A DNA stretch of 64,000 bases from the NCBI GenBank assembly GCA_020736575.1, contig JAGPYM010000004.1:2418001-2482000 (forward strand). The letters run 5' to 3'. Of this stretch, positions 42,161 to 50,922 are shown piece by piece (positions within the stretch are counted from its first letter, which is position 1; the number at the start of each line of letters is the position of its first letter). Under the pieces are notes generated by a model. That model saw only the letters and a list, made by a program, of their open reading frames with translations. It ran no database searches and was not told where the DNA came from. The position numbers were made by a program, and so were the translations under genes. This stretch comes from Thelonectria olida (lineage: Eukaryota; Ascomycota; Sordariomycetes; Hypocreales; Nectriaceae).

Positions 42161-43819
42161 CTACGTTTGCCACCGGGTGGTCGGTGGCGCATTCTCCGAC
42201 ACACAATCTTGTCCAGTGGTGACAGGCTCCTCTACCCTCGTCTTCTGACTCTGCTCCTCTGTCTTCCACTGCTTCTGCGACGGGTCCTCCTGCTTCGGCA
42301 GGTTTGAAATCGACTCCAATGGGCCGAGACCATACTGCTGAGGTCGGATGGGCATGGGAACAGCGACATTTGGTGGTGGTCGGGCAACATCTCTGCGTGC
42401 CTGATCTTCCACCCAAGCCATGGTTCGCAGTTTACTGTCACCCCATTTAGGGTGATCGGGCAGGAGATGCGGAGCTTCAGCGCCGCCGGAGAGTGAGGCG
42501 GAGACAATACACGCCCATTGAAGTTTGAGCATGTCTCCGAACCGAATGGCATCCTCTGTCGGCAATCGCACGTAGAACAGTTGGCCTGTCAAGAGCGGAG
42601 ACCCAGAATCGACGTGAAACGCGCCCAACTTGCCGGACGGTTGGACAGCTGGGTGACTTCCGTTGTCGCGGAAGGTTTTGGCGCTGTCCATCATCTTGTT
42701 GAGGTCGTTGTTCTTACCGGTCAAACTGCAGAGCGCCATCGGATCTTTCTTGCTTCTTGGCATCCAGTGGAACTGGATCTTAACGATAGCTTCATCCTCG
42801 GTGTCGGTGTCGATGCCAAGAAATTTGAGTGCAAACAGAGCTTTTCCCCAGTACTGGTGAAGCTGTTTGTTGAGGCAGATCATGTTCCAGCTTTTGTCGG
42901 AGCCACCTGGTTCACTGGCGTTGGCGAGGTGCACGTGGTACTGGTCAAGCCAATCCTGCGATAGCAATGAGCCGCAGGCGGACATAACGTAGTTAGTCTT
43001 CCTGATGGCAGCCTGGTCATCGTTCCAGCCGAACGGAACGATGTGGCATACGTCCGGGTCGCTCATATTGGTTAGGATACAAGCATTACCGTCACGCCGC
43101 CTACATTGAGCCTTTTCGAAGTCGCTGCGATTTGCAGATGGAGAGACGTATTCATCATCAGATCCACCATGCTTGCCCTGTTCTTGCTCTTCCTCGATGA
43201 CATCGTCTCTCTCGCTCGTGTCTTCCTCGGCGGCCTGATCTGCTCTGCTGGATGGCTTGCGCTTCTTTCTGCTGCTGACCCTTGTGCCACTGACACTTGC
43301 GCCACCCGCCATATTGCTGCTGGCGACATGGCCCAAATATGACTTATTCGTCCACTTAAGCAAAACTGTATATAGAAAGATTAGCGTGCGTGCTTCGGAA
43401 GGTCCTGAGGTGGCAAGTGCAAACTCACAATGCTTGAGGAGATGCACAATTAATTCAAGGGCATGGTAGAGATCCATGGCTGCTCGTTTGGGGGACAGAT
43501 TACCACCATCTTTGAATGACGATAGCGGTAAAATGGCGACGAGAGCAATTTGGGTCTGGTTGAAGCGAAAGTCTGGGGCCGGGGGATAGTGCTTGCGGAT
43601 GCGCTTCTCAATCTGCCGGGCATAGTCCAGCTTGGCCGCTGCTTCATCAACTGGTAGCAACTGGTGTGGCGTCTCGAAGGCGGGGTCGGCCCTCATGAGC
43701 TTCTTAAGCGCAATGAGGTGGCCTTCAGGCACTCCAGGTCGGCGGTGGAGTTCTTCGAGCAGATCGCGCTGCCGCTTAAGCCGCTGGTCGTGGGCTGACA
43801 TTGTGGCTTCGTGTGTCAT
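42161..43819 (-). CDS. HNH_2-type endonuclease-like protein
   Basis: Exons 43819-43429 and 42161-43365 give 531 aa. The 63 bp intron (43366-43428) has donor GTGAGT, a GCTAATC branch and ATATACAG acceptor. Because its length is a multiple of three and it has no stop, the frame is also open without splicing. The central region shows the fungal HNH_2 pattern: CILTNMSDPDVCHIVPFGWN, then WNMICLNKQLHQYWGKALFA with the last His. The N-terminal half is helical (RLKRQRDLLEELHRR, LVAILPLSSFKDGGNLSPKR), with a Ser/Lys/Glu-rich linker before the HNH block. Such proteins are frequent and variable in number in filamentous ascomycetes; nuclease activity and role are not established. Flanks are gene-poor on both sides. 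Confidence 0.82.
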   Translation of the reverse strand: MTHEATMSAHDQRLKRQRDLLEELHRRPGVPEGHLIALKKLMRADPAFETPHQLLPVDEAAAKLDYARQIEKRIRKHYPPAPDFRFNQTQIALVAILPLSSFKDGGNLSPKRAAMDLYHALELIVHLLKHCEFALATSGPSEARTLIFLYTVLLKWTNKSYLGHVASSNMAGGASVSGTRVSSRKKRKPSSRADQAAEEDTSERDDVIEEEQEQGKHGGSDDEYVSPSANRSDFEKAQCRRRDGNACILTNMSDPDVCHIVPFGWNDDQAAIRKTNYVMSACGSLLSQDWLDQYHVHLANASEPGGSDKSWNMICLNKQLHQYWGKALFALKFLGIDTDTEDEAIVKIQFHWMPRSKKDPMALCSLTGKNNDLNKMMDSAKTFRDNGSHPAVQPSGKLGAFHVDSGSPLLTGQLFYVRLPTEDAIRFGDMLKLQWACIVSASLSGGAEAPHLLPDHPKWGDSKLRTMAWVEDQARRDVARPPPNVAVPMPIRPQQYGLGPLESISNLPKQEDPSQKQWKTEEQSQKTRVEEPVTTGQDCVSENAPPTTRWQT

Positions 43820-44753
43820 GATGCGAGGGAGATGTGTGAACTACGACCGAGTGGGATTGTTGTTTTTGTTTTGTTCCATGGTTTGTTTTGTTCTGAACTC
43901 TATTTGTTTTCTATTGTTTTCCATTGTTTTCCATGGGTTCTTTCCATTCGTCTCTTCCCTTTCAGCGCCCTTTGGTTGGATAAGGTTCCCGTCCTTTTTG
44001 AAGATTTGTTAGCCATGTGTTCGTACCTGCGGCTGTCCATCTGTCCCCTGGACCGGAGTTGCTCCTGCAGCAAGTAACTAGTGAAATGCGAGCCGTGTCT
44101 GTGTCTCATTTGGAAGAAGTTCATAGGCTCATTAGCTAGCTCGCGGTATTTCTTTGCAGCTGCAGTCAACGCTGGCGAAACCAATCCACAGGATGTATAA
44201 AGTCACACAAGTCCGCTGGGACTGTCTAGGAATGAGTGTTCGGAACGAAACTCGACAGCTGCAATTCCATCTGATGTACCACTTGAACACTCTAATTCAT
44301 TGATAAGAGCGCAATTCTTTGTCCAGAACCACAGTCGAGAATAGAAACCAGAGTCATTCCTACAGTGCATAAGTGTCATCCGGGATCCTCCATGCAGCAA
44401 CTCCTCCACCAACACACGGCCCGATCGCTGGCTGATCGAAGACGACAACTGAGACATCTCTGCCGCTGTGGAGACTTGCAGGGAAGAAGCGGCATGTGAG
44501 ATTGGCGAGTTGGACTCTTGAAATGCGATGCAAGATCACACAGCTTCAGCCACAGCTTCAAGGGGAAGGGGGTCGGGAGCCGATGCCTGCGTACAAATAG
44601 CTGCCCAGCTGCTGCTGCTTCAAAAACTGAGTCACATCTCTTTTACCATCGTTTCCTATTTCAAAAAGCGCAAGCCTTCTTACAAGTTACCAGCCAACTT
44701 ACACACTCCCATTACGAACACCCTTCGCCCACCCGCTCTACCGTTTCGCAACC
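43820..44753. other. Divergent intergenic region, HNH protein / secreted protein
   Basis: About 930 bp. T-rich near-repeats of the type ATTGTTTTCC occur at about 43910-43935, close to the HNH start. The last 200 bp form the promoter and leader of the secreted protein gene. Nothing else is recognised. Confidence 0.4.
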
Positions 44754-45275
44754 ATGTTTTCAAAGCTCCTTAGCCTATCTATCGCTGTGCTCGCAGTCAC
44801 TCGAGCCGTCACCGCCGAGTGCGGAGAGGAGCCCGCCCTGCATTGCTACAACGGCCCTGACGACTCTCCCCAGGACATCAGCGTTGAAGACCTCACCTTC
44901 GCCGGCAACTACCTCCGCGCCTATGGCTGGGAGATTCATGGCGGCCGGTACCTGACCATGACTGCTAAGGACGCTCCCGACTGCGCCGAGTGGACCATCT
45001 TCCCTCACGGCTCTGTCCTGGTCCTGGCTAAGCACATCAGCCGCGACAAGGACTCCTCGGTCCTATACGAGGACATCGCCAACACCATTGATGGCGGCCA
45101 GCAGCGTGACGAGGTCGGCCCTGCTCTCGTGCAGTGCCTGGCAGACGGAGGTGCTGCTGGCGTCTACTTCAACGCTTCGAACCCTGCCTACAACACCGAG
45201 GAGTACCGCAAGGCTGGGTACACGCCTGAGGGTATTCTGATCAAGATTGTCAACACCAGCCCCGATGAGCTTTAA
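44754..45275 (+). CDS. Small secreted cysteine-containing protein
   Basis: Single exon, 173 aa. The first 20 residues (MFSKLLSLSIAVLAVTRAVTA) have the basic-hydrophobic-polar pattern of a secretion signal, with likely cleavage near AVTA-ECG. The mature part is acidic, about 150 aa, and has four cysteines (ECGEE, LHCYN, PDCAEW, VQCLAD) that could form two disulfides. One N-glycosylation motif (NAS) is visible. No domain is recognised with confidence; the layout has some likeness to Hce2/Ecp2-type extracellular proteins. Size, secretion signal and isolation next to an AT-rich block fit a candidate host- or microbe-interaction protein, but nothing here proves it. Confidence 0.78.
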   Translation: MFSKLLSLSIAVLAVTRAVTAECGEEPALHCYNGPDDSPQDISVEDLTFAGNYLRAYGWEIHGGRYLTMTAKDAPDCAEWTIFPHGSVLVLAKHISRDKDSSVLYEDIANTIDGGQQRDEVGPALVQCLADGGAAGVYFNASNPAYNTEEYRKAGYTPEGILIKIVNTSPDEL

Positions 45276-46590
45276 GTGTTAACTGTCTAGCTCACATGGC
45301 GGAGTACAGGTGCTACTAGTATCCAGAGTCAAATGAATTTCCAGCTTCACTTTGTATATGATACCTTGCCTCTGCTGTGTTCCGGATTCAAGTACATGTA
45401 GTCTCCTACCCTGTAACTCTATTCTGATCAGGCTGAGCGATGAAATCGCCATTTAAAACATTTCTGTGCCAGCGAATGCTCTTTGACAAACCATAATTAC
45501 TGGGCTCGATTTGCTCCTAGGCATTGTTAGCCATGGTTTGAATGATGCATGGATAGATTGTCAGTTACAAGACTCGGATCACCAAATGCGTCAAGCATGA
45601 GATTTTACAGACCTTAGACTCGGTCGTGACAGTCCGCAAACAAGTTGTAGAAATCGCCTCCAGCTTTCAATATATACCTCAAGAGCCTGTTTTCGCGTTG
45701 TTTCCCGTAGCGCAAAAACGAAGACCATAAAGGAGCTTTATCACATTTCACTGCATTGTCAAGATCATGCTCATTCTCCCCGCTGAAACTGAGAATGCCT
45801 GTAGGGTAAGCCGTTTCTCAGTGAAGACGCGCAAAATGCGCCTGGCCACGAACTAGCTAGGCTCTGCAGGCTTAAACCCTCGACCACGACTATTTAATTA
45901 ATTGATATGGCCTCTTGAAAATCCATGTTTGTTTATCATTACCGCGCAGATATCATTTTATTCGCCTGCGCGGTGAATGCAAAAGGAGGACAAAATGAGA
46001 AATAAAGGGAAAATAATAAAATTAGGGCTTTAAAAATAACACTCCCATGGGTTATAGCTTTATTAAAACACTCAACATGCTTTTTAAAATATATTATAAA
46101 ATTTTTTAATAAGTAAATATTTTCTATTATAAAATAATTAACTATATATTTTTATTTATTTATTTATTTATTTTAACTTTTTTAAAAAAAATAAAAAAAA
46201 AATAAAAAACAAGGCTCTATTTTATTCTATTAATAGAGACTTATTAAAATTCTATTAACTTAGTACCTTGATAAAAGCCTTTCTACTTTACTTGCACTAG
46301 CTAAATGGACCCGTAATAACTTAGTAAAGTGGGTTTTAAAGCTTAGGCCCCAGAATGCGTGAACGCAACAGTCCCTACCTTCTCAAGTTTTGAGCAACAA
46401 GAACGACGCGACAATATCCTCCAAGACCGAGCAAAATTACGCATTTTTGGACCTCTGTCTCGTTTCTTCTAAACACACCATACTCTAAGAAATTCAATGC
46501 GAGGGCTGTGAGTTGCCGCGCTGGCGCTTGTTCAACGCACCACCCTACACGAAGAAGCTCCAGCGCGGATCGCGAAGTCTCCTTTACGCG
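45276..46590. other. Intergenic region containing an AT-rich block
   Basis: About 1.3 kb. The first part is ordinary 3' flank; the middle is described separately as an AT-rich block. The last 200 bp recover normal base composition and hold the promoter of the chromodomain gene. No coding feature is recognised. Confidence 0.45.
46020..46300. repeat. AT-rich, RIP-like low-complexity block
   Basis: This stretch is almost only A and T: poly(A)/poly(T) runs, ATATATT, and a tetranucleotide array of TTTA at about 46150-46175. It contrasts sharply with flanks of roughly 50% G+C. Loss of C and G with abundant TpA is the expected end state of repeat-induced point mutation, so it may be a dead repeat; a simple AT-rich spacer is the alternative. 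Confidence 0.6.
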
Positions 46591-48303
46591 ATGGACTCGT
46601 CCACCACCGTCATTGTCACCGCCGACCGCTCGCTCAAACGCAAACGAGAATCCCCCAAACGAACGAAAATCGTCATCGAACTACCCTCCAAGCCCCGCGA
46701 CTATGTTCCTGGATCCGGCCCGCCGTTGCGGCGCATTAGTCTGCTCCCTGCCCAAGACTCGACCGCGTACATCCTCGAGCGCATTCTACTGCCGCCCGCG
46801 GGCGTCGCTGCGGATGGAAAGCCGTTACCGAAGCGCATGACATACATAGTTGGCTGGCATGACCTCCCTGCGGCGCGGATGCTGGTTCCTGTCATGAAGG
46901 TCCTGGACTATGTCTCTCCGCGTGCCCTCGAGGAATGGGAGTACAACATGGAGCTGGAATTGGACGAGGAGCGAGCAAAGATGGAGGAGGAAAAGGCAGA
47001 AGAAAAGGTGCAACCAAAACCGAAGAAGAAGCGTGGGAGACCTCCCATCCATAGCCAGATCGAAGCGGCTGTGGTGGCCGAACCAGACAATGAGGCATTG
47101 AAGACGGGACGACCGACGACGGGAGCAATGAGCCTTACGACGCCGACTAAGAAGCGATTGCGGGACTTTGATGACCTGTCAGACGAAGAGGGGAGTCCGT
47201 CGAGACAGTTGAAGCAAGAGTCGATGAGATCCTCAATGGATATTGATATGAGGGAAGACTCGATGGACTTGGTTCACTCTGGGAACGACCTGGTCCTCGA
47301 GGAAGATGTGGCTAGCAAACAATCTGCCGACTCTTACGGACCAAGCGGAACCAGAGGCTTACGCAAAGATGATATCCCGTCAAGTATCACATCCGACGTG
47401 CAATCCTCTAAACCAGCTGCCCCATTGAGAACCGCACCCAAGCCCCCATTGATAGCGACGGCAGCTGCACCAAGGAAGGAAACCCCAGTTCCTCTCCCCA
47501 AACTTCCTGGGTTTCCCGGATCACAACCAGTAGGCCCTCAGTGGTCCGTCCAGCGAACATCCTCCTTCACATCCGCAGGTGGTTCCGCCACTTTCACATC
47601 ATCAAACCCCAACACACCAACGTTATCAACGGAACCTTCCTTCGCAACTCCAACCGCGAAACCAAAACGTACCCCCAAAACGAAGGACTCTTCAAAGAAA
47701 CCTAAAAAGGGACGCACAAAGAGCACGAAACCAGCCAAACCCCCACCTCAGGAGTCGCAACAGCCCTCACGAGCCGACGACGAAGCCGACACCGGCGAAC
47801 CTGCGTGGGAAGTGAAACGCGTGGAAGCCGTAGAGCTCTACGAGGTCGAAGGCGTAGGCCGCGTCCGCTACTTCAAAGTCCTCTGGGAAGGCGACTGGCC
47901 CCCCGAGCAGAACCCCTCGTGGGAGCCCGAAGCGAACCTCCCGCCGTCCCTCGTCCGCAACTTTCTCAAGCGCGGCAAGAAAAAGGCCACGCCAAAGACA
48001 ACGCCCAAGGCGAAGAAACCGCTCGAGCAGCAAAGCATTCTACCGTGGGCCACCGTGGGGGTCAAGTACAAGAGTGTCAGCGAAGCGTTTGCGGGCGGCG
48101 AGGATGCAGGTCTAATAGGGGCTCAGGAGGATGCACTTCGTGATACCCGAGATGATGACGAATATGGCGAGCAGGAGGAGTTTCTTGTCGTGGAGGACGA
48201 GCCGCCAGCTAAGAAGGCTCGCAAACAAGGATCGGTGGGATGGAACAGGAATGGCAATGGGAGCTCAGCGGGGTTTGGAGCTTGGGGGAATGTCGGTATA
48301 TAG
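46591..48303 (+). CDS. Chromodomain protein with AT-hook (CDP-2-like)
   Basis: Single exon from ATG 46591, 570 aa. The N terminus has RSLKRKRESPKRTK, followed by a domain containing AYILERILLPPAG and TYIVGWHDLPAARMLV, itself reminiscent of a chromo-shadow-like fold. An AT-hook, KKKRGRPPIH, lies at about residues 145-155. A long disordered Ser/Pro/Lys-rich middle leads to a C-terminal chromodomain at about 405-460 (WEVKRVEAVELYEVEGVGRV, YFKVLWEGDWPPEQNPSWEP). Aromatic residues for methyl-lysine recognition are partly present (W of WEGDW, W of SWEP). A large protein with one C-terminal chromodomain recalls Neurospora CDP-2 of the HCHC silencing complex; this assignment is tentative. The first ATG is preceded by frame-open sequence without ATG. 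Confidence 0.82.
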   Translation: MDSSTTVIVTADRSLKRKRESPKRTKIVIELPSKPRDYVPGSGPPLRRISLLPAQDSTAYILERILLPPAGVAADGKPLPKRMTYIVGWHDLPAARMLVPVMKVLDYVSPRALEEWEYNMELELDEERAKMEEEKAEEKVQPKPKKKRGRPPIHSQIEAAVVAEPDNEALKTGRPTTGAMSLTTPTKKRLRDFDDLSDEEGSPSRQLKQESMRSSMDIDMREDSMDLVHSGNDLVLEEDVASKQSADSYGPSGTRGLRKDDIPSSITSDVQSSKPAAPLRTAPKPPLIATAAAPRKETPVPLPKLPGFPGSQPVGPQWSVQRTSSFTSAGGSATFTSSNPNTPTLSTEPSFATPTAKPKRTPKTKDSSKKPKKGRTKSTKPAKPPPQESQQPSRADDEADTGEPAWEVKRVEAVELYEVEGVGRVRYFKVLWEGDWPPEQNPSWEPEANLPPSLVRNFLKRGKKKATPKTTPKAKKPLEQQSILPWATVGVKYKSVSEAFAGGEDAGLIGAQEDALRDTRDDDEYGEQEEFLVVEDEPPAKKARKQGSVGWNRNGNGSSAGFGAWGNVGI

Positions 48304-48877
48304 CTACGGTGCATGAAAATGAATGATGGGAAACGTTGGCGATTAAAGACTAGATAAGTAAGAACTGGGTCTAGGAGTTCTGGGGTCACACGTCTTTTGT
48401 GCTTGACTACATTTGGGCGTAATGCTGAAGCCATCACGACCGCCCCGACTGGGGACACTTACCAAGCGATCAAAGCTTCACTCACAGTACCAGTAACGAA
48501 GTTGATGTGAAGAGATTTCGTATTCTGTGGTTCTATCTAGCAAATCCTGCCTCAACATGTGTGCTCTGAATACTCCATGGCCGCCGTGTTGACCGTTGCC
48601 CAAAGTCCGTGAGCAAATGTTTCCAGAACTAGAACTGAGATCTCATCATCCATCATTGCCTCTGCAATCATCTCTCTCCGCGCAAAAAAACAAACATTGC
48701 GAAAACAAAATGTTGGCCTCGTTTCTCAACAGTCAATCCCAGAGTGTATGTGCCCTCTCAAGACAACGCGTAGTCCAGAATCTCGCAAGAATGCCGTTTT
48801 GAGATAGCCGAGATCCAATGAACTAGCAAGCAAAAGAAGACACGGGATGCGGGGATGACCCAACTGATCGCAGGTAA
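48304..48877. other. Intergenic region between convergent genes
   Basis: About 570 bp between the 3' ends of the chromodomain gene and the next gene. Nothing is recognised. Confidence 0.5.
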
Positions 48878-50922
48878 TCAATCGTTGTTGGTATTGAGAA
48901 CCTGGCGCTTGCCACGGGCAAGCCACTCCTGAATCTCCACAGCAATGGGCGAGTTCTTGATATTGCAGCTAGGGCAGTTGCAAATGCTCTTGCCATGGAA
49001 CCCCTTCTTGCCAGTAACCTCACGACGATGCTTTGCGATCTTGCTGTAAGACTCAAGCTTTCGGATATTGATTGTCTGGTTGTTCCAGAACCAAAGGTCC
49101 CAGAACCTGGCCCATTCAGGCTCGTGGAGAGTCTTCTCCGAAAGATGCTTGAGTTCGTCATCGGTTGCGATGGCCCAAGTGGAGTTTGGGAGGAATACCC
49201 GAGTAGTACACCCAACAATAACGTACATTTTGCCTGCGAACATGCGCATCGAATCCTGGTTGATTGCGGCATGTGTCTTGTTGAAATACAAGGATTGCTC
49301 AAGGGCACCGGTCGGCGAGTTCGCAACTGGGTAGGCAGGCTTGGCTAGGGTAGGCACATGATAGTCGTTGGTCGTCTTGTAGTAAATGAAGTTGAATGGG
49401 TGAACGTCCCACTTTAAGGCGATGTGGTCAATGGGGACATGGGGGATCCCGATGCCTCGGGCTCTGTCAGCCTCCCAAAGGCTCTTGGAGTGAAGATCAG
49501 ACTTGCAGTAAGTATCTTGGATCTTGTCTCCACTGACGTGATAGTACGGAATCGAACCCTCTTCGACAGAAGAGCGGGTGTGGCTGGCTCTGTAGACGCA
49601 TGTGAATTCGATGGTGAGAGTGCCGTGGTTCATGCGGCCCTCAATACAACGCTCGGTGGTCCCCTTTGGCTGTTCGAAGGATACGTCGATGATCTTAGTC
49701 AAGCCAATGTGCTCAAGAAAGGCCCAGATCCCTTCTCTAGGGAACTGAGGGAACTCCAACACTCTACCGGAAGCCCAGAGACTGACATCCGACTGGCCGG
49801 GTTGCTTGCCGCGAACTGGGTAAGAGCGAGTGTTGATCAGCTCAACTGTTGAAACATGCTCTGTTCCGTTGGCGTCTAGGAAGCGAAGAGGAGTCGTTTT
49901 GGCGCGAGTTTCATAGACCTTTGCACTGGAAGCCCACTTGAACTCAATGATGGCATTCGTCTTTCCGTTGGTCAATCTGCCTGGGGGGCAGACGATAATT
50001 CCACGAACGCCACCCCAGCCTCGCACACCCTTGAGAATTTGGGTTGCCGTGATGAATTCGGGCAGGTTGCCAATAGTGACTCGACGAGAGAAAGAGCCCG
50101 TTTTCCCAGCGGAGAGCTTATGGCGCACGGGTTCATCAAAGGGTGGCTTGTTGGGAGGCCAGGTAACATTGTTACCATCATCTTCCAAGATGTCATCGTG
50201 GAAATTCAGAACCGCTCGGCAATCATCTTCGATGGACTCCTAGTCATCGCCAATGTCATTGTCGTTGTCAGCGTTAGGAACGCCGTTGGAAATAATCTCA
50301 AAGCCATCGAGGTCATCAAGAACGAACTGACAGTTGCGTTAGCTTGAAGTGGGAAAAGGAAGAGAAGCCTGGTTTACTTACTTCATCATCCCCGAGTCTC
50401 TCATGGGTAGTGATCAACTTGACGAGCTTTTCATCCCGCCCCAAAGCCTCCTTGCAGCGACATGTAAGGGTTTTCTTGAGGTTGACACAAACGGGCTCAT
50501 AACCAGTACACTTCTTACTGGCGAAAGCTCGAAGATGTTCCTAGATGAGATGATGTTAGCTTGTTGGAGAAACAGGATAGCGAGGTAAATGAGGCTGGGG
50601 CGGTCACCTTCAAAAGGCAAATCTCGTGAATGGTAGCTTTCTGCTGAGCGAAAACAGTCTTGATTTCCTCTCGAAGGTCAATAGCGGCCTGGTCGCTGAA
50701 CAACGTCTCATTGTTCCCAACCTTCTGCATCGCATCAGAAAACAATGTTCGAATGATCCCTTCGCGGTGCTCCAGTGTGTACTGGAGGCGAGCGATTCTC
50801 AGAGAACCTAAGAAGTCATCCAAAGTAACCTCAAGGAAATCGTCGTCACTTTCATCATCGCTGAGAGCGATGACGCCCAGGTAGGGCTGACGAAGACGGG
50901 CCACTTTGGACAAGACAGGCAT
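48878..50922 (-). CDS. Unrecognised protein with RRM-like segment and in-frame TAG
   Basis: No known family recognised. Exon A is 50922-50608 (MPVLSKVARLRQPYLGVIAL, then acidic SDDESDDDF), exon B 50540-50382 (with FASKKCTGYEPVC and TCRCKEALGRDE), and the third block is 50326-48878. All joins are in phase 0. In the third block the frame meets TAG at 50240-50242, inside an acidic stretch, and then stays open for 453 codons. The downstream part has no ATG for a long distance, so it is probably not a separate gene. Using the TAG as an alternative acceptor (intron 50381-50240) would give one continuous product. Downstream, RRVTIGNLPEFITATQILKG and GVRGIIVC resemble an RRM; WARFWDLWFWNNQT and a C-terminal CNCPSC motif are distinctive. 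Confidence 0.68.
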
